Notes: generated by a model from the letters alone, not told the origin. Shown: positions 16,443 to 26,967, counted from the first letter of the stretch. The stretch is DNA of 64,000 nucleotides from Sphingomonas sp. CFBP 8760 (GCF_014841615.1 NZ_JACYUG010000003.1:1-64000); one strand, 5' to 3'. Numbers and translations are program-made.

Positions 16443-17551
16443 CCACCGTCAACCCTGGCGTCATCGCCGCCTATGACGCGCTGATCGCCGCCGGCGAACT
16501 GCGCCCCGATTCCGAACAGGCCGCGGCGGCTGCCCGCCTTCAGGCGCTTGCGACCGAACTGGAACATCCCCGCACCACCGGCTTCTTCCGCCGCAAGCCG
16601 GTACCCGCGCGCGGCGTGTATATGTGGGGCGATGTCGGGCGCGGCAAATCGATGCTGATGGACCTGTTCTACGATCATGTGACCGTACCGGCCAAGCGCC
16701 GGGTCCATTTCGCGGAGTTCATGATCGAGGTCCATGGTCGCATCGCGGTGGAGCGGCGCAAGGAGCAGGGCGATCCGATCCTGCCCGTCGCCGCCGCGCT
16801 GGCGCAGGAAGCCCGGTTGCTCGCCTTCGACGAGATGATGGTGACCAACAGCCCCGACGCGATGATCCTGTCGCGGCTGTTCACCGCCCTGATCGAGGCG
16901 GGGGTAACGATCGTCACCACCTCCAATCGCGCGCCGGTCGATCTCTACAGGAACGGTCTCAACCGCGAACATTTCCTGCCGTTCATCGCGCTGGTGCAAT
17001 CCCGTCTCGACGTGGTGACGTTGAACGGCCCGATCGATTATCGACGCGACCGGCTGGGCAGCCAGCGGACCTGGCTGGTTCCCAACGGGACGGCGGCGAC
17101 CGCCGATCTCTCCGCCGCGTTCTTCCGCCTGACCGACCATGAGGTGACCGAACCGATCCCGTCCGAGGATCTGGTGGTGCAGGGCCGCACATTGCATGTG
17201 CCCAAGGCCTTGAAGGGCGTCGCGGTCTTCTCGTTCCGGAAACTGTGCGGCGAGGCGCGGGGCGCGGCCGATTATCTGGCGATCGCCCGCCGTTTCCACA
17301 CCGTCATCCTCGTCGGCATCCCCCGGCTGGGGCCGGAGAACCGCAACGAGGCCGCGCGCTTCGTCGCGCTGATCGACGCGCTGTACGAACACAAGGTGAA
17401 GCTGCTCGCTGCGGCGGATGCCGAGCCGGACGATCTCTATGCGGCGGGGGACGGCGTGTTCGAGTTCCAGCGGACGGTGAGTCGGCTGGAGGAGATGGGG
17501 TCCGACGATTATCTGGCGCAGGGGCACGGCGTGGATGGCGATGCGCGCTGA
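16439..17551 (+). CDS. zapE: AFG1-family ATPase, cell division protein ZapE
   Basis: This 370-residue P-loop ATPase belongs to the ZapE/AFG1 (LACE1) family, linked to Z-ring function in bacteria and to mitochondrial protein quality control. Walker A is WGDVGRGKS at 63-71, with the typical VYMWG strand before it. Walker B is LLAFDEMMV. The sensor segment is TIVTTSNRAPVDLYRNGLNR, and the family ending is HTVILVGIPRL...NEAARFVALIDALYEHKVKL. Start and upstream stop overlap as ATGA, indicating translational coupling to the thioesterase gene. The length is normal. Confidence 0.92.
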   Translation: MTTVNPGVIAAYDALIAAGELRPDSEQAAAAARLQALATELEHPRTTGFFRRKPVPARGVYMWGDVGRGKSMLMDLFYDHVTVPAKRRVHFAEFMIEVHGRIAVERRKEQGDPILPVAAALAQEARLLAFDEMMVTNSPDAMILSRLFTALIEAGVTIVTTSNRAPVDLYRNGLNREHFLPFIALVQSRLDVVTLNGPIDYRRDRLGSQRTWLVPNGTAATADLSAAFFRLTDHEVTEPIPSEDLVVQGRTLHVPKALKGVAVFSFRKLCGEARGAADYLAIARRFHTVILVGIPRLGPENRNEAARFVALIDALYEHKVKLLAAADAEPDDLYAAGDGVFEFQRTVSRLEEMGSDDYLAQGHGVDGDAR

Positions 17552-17649
17552 CGGTATCGGCGCGCACGTCAGCAGGCCCGGCCAGTGCGACACAGCGCGC
17601 TACGAGGCACGGCTTTTCCATGTCTGACGCTAGGCAACTATAGCAACCA

Positions 17650-17686
17650 GGCATTATTGCACTTGCGAACCATCCGCAATAATGCC
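17650..17686. promoter_or_regulatory. perfect 11-bp inverted repeat upstream of mdh (operator candidate)
   Basis: GGCATTATTGC (17650-17660) and its exact complement GCAATAATGCC (17676-17686) flank a 15-base spacer. An inner TTGCG/CGCAA pair lies at 17664-17668 and 17675-17679. Each half is itself nearly palindromic, so the site could be two operator boxes about 26 bases centre to centre. It is AT-rich compared with its surroundings and lies 73 bases before the mdh start. It lacks the T tract expected of a terminator. Regulation of the mdh-suc block is inferred from position. Confidence 0.55.
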
Positions 17687-17692
17687 ATTTAA

Positions 17693-18721
<1,029 letters not shown>

Positions 18722-18741
18722 TCGGAATGGACTGACGCGAA

Positions 18742-18776
18742 CCACCCCGGCGAAGGCCGGGGTCCAGTTGGGAAGG
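18742..18776 (+). repeat. family-A palindromic repeat, left arm of the GIY-YIG unit
   Basis: This 35-base element begins CCACCCCGGCGAAGGCCGGG and ends GTCCAGTTGGGAAGG. The CCCCGGC/GCCGGGG head is itself a hairpin. It is the inverted copy of 19085-19119, differing at one position. The terminal GGGAAGG is the ribosome-binding site of the GIY-YIG gene, five bases before its ATG. Related pairs occur at 24463-24565 and 42802-42893. Confidence 0.9.
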
Positions 18777-18781
18777 TGCTG

Positions 18782-19081
18782 ATGATGGCGGAACAGGCGT
18801 TCGTCTATATCATGGCCAACCAGCGCAACGGTGCGATCTATCTGGGTTCGACGACGAACCTGCCGAAGCGGGCATGGGAGCATCGCAGCGGCGTCGTGTC
18901 GGGGTTCACGAAGAGGTATGGCTGCAAGGACCTCGTCTGGTACGAGGCATGTGGCGAGTGGGAAGCGGCGCGGCAACGCGAACGGCAGATGAAGCAATGG
19001 AGGCGCGACTGGAAGGTGCGGGAAATCGAAGGGCTCAACCCGGAATGGGAAGACCTGTACGATCGTATCGCCCTACCATGA
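18782..19081 (+). CDS. small GIY-YIG nuclease-family protein bracketed by inverted repeats
   Basis: The 99-residue protein consists of a single GIY-YIG catalytic domain. It has [18 protein letters not shown] (the two-strand GIY/YIG signature), the conserved Arg in LPKRAWEHR, and the metal-binding Glu region [21 protein letters not shown]. The fold is that of UvrC-type and homing nucleases, but no DNA-binding domain is attached. The reading frame begins five bases after one 35-base repeat and stops three bases before its inverted copy, so gene and repeats form a 378-base unit. The ribosome site lies inside the left repeat. The unit sits between mdh and sucD. Mobility or repeat processing by this nuclease is inference. 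ATG 18785 is an alternative start. Confidence 0.85.
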   Translation: MMAEQAFVYIMANQRNGAIYLGSTTNLPKRAWEHRSGVVSGFTKRYGCKDLVWYEACGEWEAARQRERQMKQWRRDWKVREIEGLNPEWEDLYDRIALP

Positions 19082-19084
19082 ACG

Positions 19085-19119
19085 CCTTCCCAACTGGACC
19101 CCGGCTTTCGCCGGGGTGG
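19085..19119 (-). repeat. family-A palindromic repeat, right arm of the GIY-YIG unit
   Basis: This is the inverted copy of 18742-18776, 34 of 35 positions identical. It starts CCTTCCCAACTGGACCCC and ends CGCCGGGGTGG. It begins three bases after the GIY-YIG stop codon and ends 17 bases before the sucD start. Together with the left arm it has the geometry of terminal inverted repeats around a single gene. Confidence 0.9.
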
Positions 19120-19136
19120 ACGGGTCTGGAGACAAA

Positions 19137-20021
19137 ATGAGCATCCTCGTCGACAAGAACACCAAGGTCATCACGCAAGGGATGACCGGCGAAACCGGCA
19201 GCTTCCATACCAAGGCGGCGCTGGAATACGGCACGCAGATGGTCGGCGGCGTCACGCCGGGCAAGGGCGGGACCGAGCATCTCGGCCTGCCGGTGTACAA
19301 CACCGTCGCGGAGGCCAAGTCGAAGACCGGTGCCGACGCATCGGTGATCTACGTGCCGCCGCCCTTCGCCGCCGATTCGATCCTGGAAGCGATCGATGCC
19401 GAGATTCCGCTGATCGTCACGATCACCGAAGGCATTCCGGTTCTCGACATGGTCCGTGTCAAGCGCGCGCTGTCGGGCAGCAAGTCGCGGCTGATCGGCC
19501 CCAACTGCCCGGGTGTGCTGACGCCGGGCCAGTGCAAGATCGGCATCATGCCGGGCAGCATCTTCAAGCAGGGTTCGGTCGGCGTCGTATCGCGCTCCGG
19601 CACGTTGACCTATGAGGCGGTGTTCCAGACATCGAACGCCGGCCTGGGCCAGACCACCGCGGTCGGCATCGGCGGCGATCCGGTCAACGGCACCAACTTC
19701 ATCGACGTGCTCGAGTTGTTCCTGGCGGACGAGGCGACGCAGTCGATCATCATGATCGGCGAAATCGGCGGCGACGCCGAGGAGCAGGCCGCGCAGTTCC
19801 TGATCGACGAGGCCAAGCGTGGCCGCAAGAAGCCGATGGCCGGCTTCATCGCGGGCCGCACAGCGCCTCCGGGTCGCCGCATGGGCCATGCCGGCGCGAT
19901 CGTGTCGGGTGGCAAGGGCGATGCCGAGAGCAAGATCGCGGCGATGGAAGCTGCCGGGATCAAGGTCGCGGCCTCGCCGTCGGAACTCGGCTCGACGCTG
20001 CTGTCGGTACTGAACGGCTGA
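19137..20021 (+). CDS. sucD: succinyl-CoA ligase alpha subunit
   Basis: This is the alpha subunit of succinate-CoA ligase, which makes ATP or GTP from succinyl-CoA. It has an N-terminal CoA-binding domain ([29 protein letters not shown]) and the [20 protein letters not shown] segment. The phosphorylated His lies in [14 protein letters not shown] near residue 251. The 294-residue length is standard. ATG 19137 has GGAG eight bases before; an upstream GTG frame is not needed. The beta subunit gene sucC, which normally sits directly upstream, is absent here; the GIY-YIG unit occupies that position. Confidence 0.96.
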   Translation: MSILVDKNTKVITQGMTGETGSFHTKAALEYGTQMVGGVTPGKGGTEHLGLPVYNTVAEAKSKTGADASVIYVPPPFAADSILEAIDAEIPLIVTITEGIPVLDMVRVKRALSGSKSRLIGPNCPGVLTPGQCKIGIMPGSIFKQGSVGVVSRSGTLTYEAVFQTSNAGLGQTTAVGIGGDPVNGTNFIDVLELFLADEATQSIIMIGEIGGDAEEQAAQFLIDEAKRGRKKPMAGFIAGRTAPPGRRMGHAGAIVSGGKGDAESKIAAMEAAGIKVAASPSELGSTLLSVLNG

Positions 20022-20029
20022 ACGAACAA

Positions 20030-20166
20030 CTCCCTTTCCCGTCGGGAGAGGGAAGGAGCGACCAAAGGTCGCGGAAGGGTGAGGGCAGGTTCGCTGCCTT
20101 GCCCTCACCCTCCCGCCGCTCGGTGAGCGGCGGGCCCCTCCCTCTCCCGATGGGAGAGGGGTCGAA
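20030..20166. repeat. composite family-C palindromic repeats between sucD and sucA
   Basis: The gap is filled with nested palindromes. TTTCCCGTCGGGAGAGGGAA lies on the left and CCTCTCCCGATGGGAGAGGG on the right. A strong central hairpin joins GGGTGAGGGCA (20077-20087) to TGCCCTCACCC (20100-20110), with a further GCCGCTC/GAGCGGC stem after it. The right end runs into GTCGAAGGA, the ribosome site of sucA. Similar words occur at 57847-57867 and 61155-61249. The hairpins could modulate read-through from sucD to sucA. Confidence 0.8.
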
Positions 20167-20176
20167 GGAATGAACG

Positions 20177-23149
20177 ATGGGCTACGAAGGTCAGGATTTC
20201 AGCGACATCGCACAGGGCGTCAGCCCGGCGTTCATCGAGGCGCTGTACGCGAAGTTCGGTGCCGATCCCGGCTCGGTCGATGCCGGCTGGCGGACCTTCT
20301 TCGAAGGGCTGGAAGGCAGCGCGCAGGGGCCGAGCTGGCAGAGCAAGCGCTGGCCGCTGACCACCACCGACGACCTGACCGCCGCGCTCGATCCGACCCA
20401 GATGGAACCCGCGCCCAAGCCCGCACGCGGGGGCAAGCCTGCCGCGGCCGCCGCCCCGGCGCCGTCGAAGGACGATATCGTCAAGGCGGCGGGCGACGCG
20501 ATCCGCGCCCAGCTGCTGATCCGTACCTACCGCGTCCGGGGTCACCTCGCCGCCAATCTCGATCCGCTGGGGCTGACCAAGCGCGAGATGCCCGAAGACC
20601 TGAAGACCGAGCATTACGGCTTCACCGACGCCGATCTCGACCGTCCGGTCTATCTCGCCGGGACGATGGGCTTCGAATGGGCCACCGTCCGCCAGCTCGT
20701 CGATACGCTGCGCAAGAATTACTGCGGCAATGTCGGCCTCGAATTCATGCACATCGTCGATGTCGAGGAACGCCGCTTCCTGCAGGAGCGGATGGAGGGC
20801 CAGGACAAGGCGATCGAATTCTCCGTCGACGGCAAGAAGGCGATCCTGAACAAGGTGATCGAGGCGGAGCAGTGGGAGAAGTTCCTCGGCCGCAAATATG
20901 TCGGCACCAAGCGGTTCGGCCTCGACGGCGGTGAATCGATGATCCCCGCGCTCGAAAGCGTCATCAAATATGGCGGCCAGTACGGCGTGCGCGAGATGGT
21001 GTTCGGCATGGCGCATCGCGGCCGCCTGAACGTCCTCGCCAACGTGATGGCGAAGCCGCTGCGCATCATCTTCCACGAATTCGCCGGCGGTTCGGCCAAC
21101 CCGGATGACATCGGCGGTTCCGGCGACGTGAAGTACCATCTCGGCACCAGCCACGACCGCGAGTTCGACGGTCACAAGGTGCATATGTCGCTGGTCGCCA
21201 ATCCGTCGCATCTGGAGGCGGCCGACCCCGTCGTCCTCGGCAAGACGCGTGCGATCCAGACGATCGCGAACGACCTGAACGATCACGTCGCCTCGCTGCC
21301 AGTGCTGATCCACGGCGACGCCGCGTTCGCAGGGCAGGGGATCGTGTGGGAATGCCTCGGCTTCTCCGGCATCCGCGGCTACAACACCGGTGGCTGCGTC
21401 CACTTCATCATCAACAACCAGGTCGGCTTCACCACCAGCCCGCAGTTCGCGCGCTCCTCGCCCTATCCGTCGGATGTGGCGAAGGGCGTGCAGGCGCCGG
21501 TGTTCCACGTGAACGGCGACGATCCCGAAGCGGTGACCTTCGCCACCAAGATGGCGATGGAATTCCGCCAGAAGTTCCACCGCGACATCGTGATCGACAT
21601 GTGGTGCTATCGTCGCTTCGGCCATAACGAGGGCGACGAACCCGGCTTCACCCAGCCGCTGATGTACAAGGTCATCAAGGATCACCCGCCGGTCAGCGAC
21701 ATCTACGCCAAGCGCCTGATCGGCGAGGGCGTGGTCGACCAGGTATGGGTGGACGAGAACGTCCGGCAGTATGTCACCCGGCTGGAAGGCGAGTTCGAGG
21801 CGGGCGGCAGCTACAAGCCCAACAAGGCGGACTGGTTCGCCGGCCGCTGGACCGGCCTGTCCGCGCCGACCGAGGGCAGCCCGACCCGGCGTAGCGCCGA
21901 CACCGGCATCACGCCCAAGCTGTTCGATTCACTAGGCCGCACGCTGACGACGGTGCCGGAGGGGCTGGCGATCCACAAGACGCTGGGTCGCGTGCTGGAA
22001 GCGAAGCGCCAGATGTTCGCCACCGCCGCCAATTTCGACTGGGCGACCGGCGAGGCGCTGGCGTTCGGTTCGCTGTTGTCCGAGGGATATGGCGTCCGCC
22101 TGTCGGGGCAGGATTCGGGGCGCGGCACCTTCTCGCAGCGCCACGCCGTCTGGGTCGATCAGACCGATGAACACAAGTTCGTGCCGCTCCAGGGGATCGA
22201 GCACGGCCGGTTCGAGGTGCTGGACAGCCCGCTGTCGGAATATGGCGTGCTCGGCTTCGAATATGGCTATGCGCTGGCCGATCCGAAGACGCTGGTGCTG
22301 TGGGAGGCGCAGTTCGGCGACTTCGTCAACGGCGCGCAGATCATGATCGACCAGTTCATCGCGTCGGGCGAGGCCAAGTGGCTCCGCGCCAACGGCCTCG
22401 TGATGCTGCTGCCGCACGGCTATGAAGGGCAGGGGCCGGAACACAGCTCGGCCCGGCCGGAGCGGTTCCTGCAACTGTGCGCGGGCGACAACATGCAGGT
22501 CGCCAACTGCACCACGCCGGCCAATTACTTCCACCTGCTGCGCCGCCAGATGCACCGCAGCTTCCGCAAGCCGCTGGTGGTGATGACGCCCAAGTCGCTG
22601 CTCCGTCACAAGCTGGCGGTGTCGGCAGCGGCGGATTTCCAGGGCGACAGCCATTTCCGTCGTCTGTTGTCCGACACCAACGGGGCGGCTGACGAGGCGA
22701 CGACGCGGCTGGTCCTATGCACCGGCAAGGTCGCCTATGACCTGATCGAGGCGCGCGACGCGGCCGGCGACACCGACACCCAGATCGTCCGGGTCGAGCA
22801 GCTCTATCCCTTCCCCGGCGATGCGATCGCGGAGCGGGTGAAGCGGATGCCGAACCTGCGCGAAGTGGTGTGGGCGCAGGAAGAGCCGAAGAACAACGGC
22901 TACTGGTTCTTCGTCGAGCCGCTGATCGAGGAGGCGCTGGCGGAAGCAGGCGCGGCGGTGAAGCGCGCGCGTTATGCCGGCCGCGCCGCTGCCGCGTCGC
23001 CCGCGACGGGTCTGATGAAGCGGCACACCGCCGAACAGGGGGCGCTCGTCGCCGATGCGCTCGGCCACAATGTCCGCGAGGAAATCCGCCGGACGCGTGC
23101 GGAGGGCAGCACCACCACCGCCCGGCCGGCGCAGGCCCCCGCCAGCTGA
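20177..23149 (+). CDS. sucA: 2-oxoglutarate dehydrogenase E1 component
   Basis: This thiamine-diphosphate-dependent enzyme decarboxylates 2-oxoglutarate within the OGDH complex. The N-terminal E2-contact segment (SPAFIEALYAKFGADPGSVD...WRTFFEGL) is followed by a Pro/Ala linker. The ThDP-binding region includes FGMAHRGRLNVLANV, HGDAAFAGQGIVWE near residue 380 and NNQVGFTT. The C-terminal transketolase-like domain has HGYEGQGPEHSSARPERFLQL. The 990-residue length is normal for SucA. ATG 20177 is preceded by GAAGGA from the adjoining repeat. It precedes sucB, completing the usual suc order apart from sucC. Confidence 0.97.
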   Translation: MGYEGQDFSDIAQGVSPAFIEALYAKFGADPGSVDAGWRTFFEGLEGSAQGPSWQSKRWPLTTTDDLTAALDPTQMEPAPKPARGGKPAAAAAPAPSKDDIVKAAGDAIRAQLLIRTYRVRGHLAANLDPLGLTKREMPEDLKTEHYGFTDADLDRPVYLAGTMGFEWATVRQLVDTLRKNYCGNVGLEFMHIVDVEERRFLQERMEGQDKAIEFSVDGKKAILNKVIEAEQWEKFLGRKYVGTKRFGLDGGESMIPALESVIKYGGQYGVREMVFGMAHRGRLNVLANVMAKPLRIIFHEFAGGSANPDDIGGSGDVKYHLGTSHDREFDGHKVHMSLVANPSHLEAADPVVLGKTRAIQTIANDLNDHVASLPVLIHGDAAFAGQGIVWECLGFSGIRGYNTGGCVHFIINNQVGFTTSPQFARSSPYPSDVAKGVQAPVFHVNGDDPEAVTFATKMAMEFRQKFHRDIVIDMWCYRRFGHNEGDEPGFTQPLMYKVIKDHPPVSDIYAKRLIGEGVVDQVWVDENVRQYVTRLEGEFEAGGSYKPNKADWFAGRWTGLSAPTEGSPTRRSADTGITPKLFDSLGRTLTTVPEGLAIHKTLGRVLEAKRQMFATAANFDWATGEALAFGSLLSEGYGVRLSGQDSGRGTFSQRHAVWVDQTDEHKFVPLQGIEHGRFEVLDSPLSEYGVLGFEYGYALADPKTLVLWEAQFGDFVNGAQIMIDQFIASGEAKWLRANGLVMLLPHGYEGQGPEHSSARPERFLQLCAGDNMQVANCTTPANYFHLLRRQMHRSFRKPLVVMTPKSLLRHKLAVSAAADFQGDSHFRRLLSDTNGAADEATTRLVLCTGKVAYDLIEARDAAGDTDTQIVRVEQLYPFPGDAIAERVKRMPNLREVVWAQEEPKNNGYWFFVEPLIEEALAEAGAAVKRARYAGRAAAASPATGLMKRHTAEQGALVADALGHNVREEIRRTRAEGSTTTARPAQAPAS

Positions 23150-23209
23150 TCGCCCACCCCCGATACCCCCGATAATCGCTCCGGTTCCGGCCGGGGTTGG
23201 AAGGATAGA

Positions 23210-24454
<1,245 letters not shown>

Positions 24455-24462
24455 ACCACTAA

Positions 24463-24565
24463 CCACCCCGGCGACACGCCGGGGCCCAGTTGGGAAGGCG
24501 GCGGTGACGAAGCGCCACGCTCTTCCCATATGTCCCCCAACTGGACCCCGGCCTGCGCCGGGGAG
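24463..24565. repeat. family-A inverted repeat pair without a gene, between sucB and lpd
   Basis: The left arm at 24463-24498 (CCACCCCGGCGACACGCCGG, ending CCCAGTTGGGAAGG) faces an inverted right arm from 24536 (CCCAACTGGACCCC...CGCCGGGGAGG). A 37-base filler beginning CGGCGGTGACG lies between. It is the same family as the GIY-YIG unit but holds no reading frame. The right arm's terminal GGGGAGGAG is the ribosome site for lpd. Confidence 0.85.
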
Positions 24566-24570
24566 GAGAT

Positions 24571-25980
24571 ATGAAGATGGCCGACGCCCCAACCTACGAC
24601 TATGACGTCCTCGTGATCGGCGCCGGCCCCGGCGGCTATGTCGCCGCGATCCGGGCCGCGCAGCTTGGCCTGCGCACCGCCTGCGCGGAAAGCCGCGAGA
24701 CGCTGGGCGGCACCTGCCTCAACGTCGGTTGCATCCCGTCCAAGGCGCTGCTCCATGCGTCCGAACTCTATGCGGAGGCGACCGGCGGTCACCTCGCCAA
24801 GTTCGGCGTCGAGATTCAGGGCGCGACGCTCAACCTCGACCAGATGCATGCCGAAAAGGCGAAGGCGGTCGGCGAACTGACCGGCGGCATCGAATATCTG
24901 TTCAAGAAGAACAAGGTGACGTGGCTGAAGGGCAAGGCCGCGTTCAAGGATCACACCACCGTCACCATCGGCGACCAGACCGTCACCGCGCGCGACATCG
25001 TGATCGCGACCGGGTCGTCGGTCACGCCGCTGCCCGGGGTCGAGATCGACCAGAAGATCATCGTCGACAGCACCGGCGCGCTGGCGCTGCCCAAGGTACC
25101 CGAACACCTCGTCGTGATCGGTGGCGGCGTGATCGGGCTCGAACTCGGCAGCGTGTGGAAGCGGCTGGGCGCGAAGGTTACGGTCGTCGAATATGTCGAC
25201 CAGATTCTGCCGGGCTTCGATGGCGAGGTCCGCAAGGAATCGGCCAAGCTGTTCAAGAAGCAGGGCTTCGAGCTGATGACCTCGACCAAGGTCACCGGCG
25301 TCGCGGTCGAGGGCACCACGGCGACCGTCTCGATCGAGCCTGCCGCCGGTGGCGAGGGCACGACGCTGACCGCCGATGCCGTCCTCGTCGCGATCGGCCG
25401 CAAGCCCAACATCGATGGCCTGAACCTGGAAGCCGCAGGCGTTAAGCTGACCGAACGCGGGCAGGTCGGCATCGACCATGATTTCCGCACCAATGTCGAC
25501 GGCATCTGGGCGATCGGCGATGTCGCCCCCGGCCTGATGCTGGCGCACAAGGCGGAGGACGAAGGCGTCGCGGTGGCGGAGAACATCGCGGGCCAGACCG
25601 GCATCGTGAACCACGACGTGATCCCCAGCGTGGTCTACACCATGCCCGAGATCGCCGGCGTCGGCCTGTCCGAGGAAGCCGCCAAGGCGAAGGGCGAGAT
25701 CAAGGTCGGCAAGTTTCCCTTCGCCGCCAACAGCCGCGCCAAGACCAATCGCGACACGGACGGTTTCGTGAAGGTGATCGCGGATGCCAAGAGCGACCGG
25801 GTGCTGGGCGTCTGGATCATCTCGTCGCTCGCCGGCACGATGATCGCGCAGGCCGCACAGGCGATGGAATTCGGCGCGACCAGCGAGGACATCGCCTACA
25901 CCTGCCACGCGCACCCGACCCATGCCGAAGCGCTGAAGGAAGCCGCGATGGCGGTGCAGGGCAAGCCGATTCACATCTAA
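24571..25980 (+). CDS. lpdA: dihydrolipoyl dehydrogenase (E3)
   Basis: This flavoprotein reoxidises the lipoyl groups of the OGDH complex with NAD. The FAD site is VIGAGPGGYVAAIRAAQLG. The redox disulfide is C49/C54 in GGTCLNVGCIPSK. The NAD domain is VVIGGGVIGLELGSVW, a second FAD segment is GIWAIGDVAPG, and the C-terminal catalytic His-Glu pair is in CHAHPTHAEALKEA. The 469-residue length is standard. ATG 24571 directly follows GGAGGAGAT from the neighbouring repeat. Placed last in the mdh-sucD-sucA-sucB-lpd run, it is the OGDH-associated E3. Confidence 0.97.
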   Translation: MKMADAPTYDYDVLVIGAGPGGYVAAIRAAQLGLRTACAESRETLGGTCLNVGCIPSKALLHASELYAEATGGHLAKFGVEIQGATLNLDQMHAEKAKAVGELTGGIEYLFKKNKVTWLKGKAAFKDHTTVTIGDQTVTARDIVIATGSSVTPLPGVEIDQKIIVDSTGALALPKVPEHLVVIGGGVIGLELGSVWKRLGAKVTVVEYVDQILPGFDGEVRKESAKLFKKQGFELMTSTKVTGVAVEGTTATVSIEPAAGGEGTTLTADAVLVAIGRKPNIDGLNLEAAGVKLTERGQVGIDHDFRTNVDGIWAIGDVAPGLMLAHKAEDEGVAVAENIAGQTGIVNHDVIPSVVYTMPEIAGVGLSEEAAKAKGEIKVGKFPFAANSRAKTNRDTDGFVKVIADAKSDRVLGVWIISSLAGTMIAQAAQAMEFGATSEDIAYTCHAHPTHAEALKEAAMAVQGKPIHI

Positions 25981-26018
25981 TGTGAATTGTCTTGCGCGCC
26001 GTTAGCGCGGCCGGCCGG

Positions 26019-26034
26019 CGGCGCTAAAGCGCCG
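26019..26034 (+). terminator. short GC-rich hairpin after lpd
   Basis: CGGCGC-TAAA-GCGCCG forms a six-pair stem with a four-base loop about 40 bases after the lpd stop. No T tract follows, so termination efficiency is uncertain. It is the only stem of this quality before the next plus-strand gene. Confidence 0.35.
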
Positions 26035-26189
26035 TCCGACGTCACGTGATTTACTCCCGTAACGTCCCGCCGGTTATTGGACCCCACGCCGGATGCGCCG
26101 AGGATCACGCTCAGGATCGCTTCGCCACCCGCCCAATCACGGCGCGAAGGCGAGCATTTTTATCGCAGAAAAATGCAAAGGCCCGGTCG

Positions 26190-26555
26190 GTGGCCCATGA
26201 TCCGCCCCGCCTCGCGCTGGAAGCCGAGTGGCTCCACCTGACCCGCGTCGACCTTCCCGCCCTTGCCGCGGCGCGAGGATGGCCGATCCGGGCGGATCAT
26301 TGTTTCCAGCGCATCCTGCTCGACCATAGCTATGGCGGCTGCTGGTACGATCACGTCGTCGGCCGCCCCGCCTATGCCCATGCCGGCGCAGCGGCCTTGG
26401 TGCGGGCCATCGCGATCGGCCGCGCCGCGATTAGGGGCGAGGCCGACATGGCGATGCTCAATCGACAGTCGCTGATCTGGCGCGGCAAGCTCACAAACCA
26501 AGCGGGGCAGGGGCCGACGCTACCCCTTCTTCCCGAACAGCCGCGCCAGCACTAA
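26190..26555 (+). CDS. conserved small hypothetical protein
   Basis: The 121-residue protein is compact and rich in His, Trp and Arg. ARGWPIRADHCFQRILLDHS, GGCWYDHVVGRPAYAHAG and MLNRQSLIWRGK look like conserved blocks. I recall similar small proteins in sphingomonads carrying a doubtful 'GCN5-related acetyltransferase' label; no acetyltransferase motif is visible. The frame is open further upstream, but GTG 26190 has AAAGG eight bases before it and starts just ahead of the conserved part. Its last 36 bases overlap the convergent gene at 26520-26927. The function is unknown. Confidence 0.65.
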   Translation: MAHDPPRLALEAEWLHLTRVDLPALAAARGWPIRADHCFQRILLDHSYGGCWYDHVVGRPAYAHAGAAALVRAIAIGRAAIRGEADMAMLNRQSLIWRGKLTNQAGQGPTLPLLPEQPRQH

Positions 26556-26927
26556 TTCCGCCGCTTCACCGATCGCGCCGGCGATGGCATCCGGATTGGG
26601 CGAACGGGTGGTGCCCTGTGGCGCGGCGGGCTGCACAGGTGGCACCGTGCCCGCAGCCTCCGACTGGGGCGGAACCGGCGGTACGGGTGGCGTGGGCGGG
26701 CTTGCCGGTTTCGCCAGCGCATCGGCGGCGGCGCGCAGGCCGGTCGCCATCGCGGCGCGGGCGGCGGGGGACTGCAGCTGCTGCGTCACCATCGCGGCGA
26801 TCCCGGCGAGCGGCAGCGAAAACGATCCTGACCGCGCCGCGCCATCGCCGCGCTTCGCGTCATGGCCGGTTTCGTGTTTGTGGCCGTGCTTGTCGCCGTG
26901 GCGATCCTTGTGCTTCTTCTTGCCCAT
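26520..26927 (-). CDS. hypothetical protein with Lys/His-rich N-terminus
   Basis: The 135-residue protein starts with a strongly basic, His-rich stretch (GKKKHKDRHGDKHGHKHETG). A hydrophobic/Ala-rich helix pair follows (about 38-75), then a Pro-rich linker (PPTPPVPPVPPQ) and a C-terminal helix ending LVLARLFGKKG. There is no signal peptide and no family I recognise. The N-terminus could bind metal or nucleic acid, but that is speculation. The second of two ATGs is chosen because GGAG lies seven bases before it. It overlaps the upstream gene's 3' end convergently. It is divergent from uvrA and shares the promoter gap. Confidence 0.6.
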   Translation of the reverse strand: MGKKKHKDRHGDKHGHKHETGHDAKRGDGAARSGSFSLPLAGIAAMVTQQLQSPAARAAMATGLRAAADALAKPASPPTPPVPPVPPQSEAAGTVPPVQPAAPQGTTRSPNPDAIAGAIGEAAELVLARLFGKKG

Positions 26928-26945
26928 CATGCGGCTCCGCGATTT

Positions 26946-26967
26946 GTGTATCAGGGATATAATACAC
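26946..26967. promoter_or_regulatory. TATAAT and 6-bp inverted repeat upstream of uvrA
   Basis: GTGTAT (26946-26951) and ATACAC (26962-26967) flank a ten-base spacer containing most of the TATAAT at 26958-26963. The site lies in the divergent gap between the Lys/His-rich gene and uvrA. It does not match the alphaproteobacterial LexA pattern GTTC-N7-GTTC, and I see no such box in this gap. It is probably a promoter, possibly with an overlapping operator. Confidence 0.4.

Noticed and set aside
18782..19081. GIY-YIG protein as an intron-encoded homing endonuclease
   Set aside because: It lies between genes, not inside one, has no DNA-binding domain and no group I intron structure around it.
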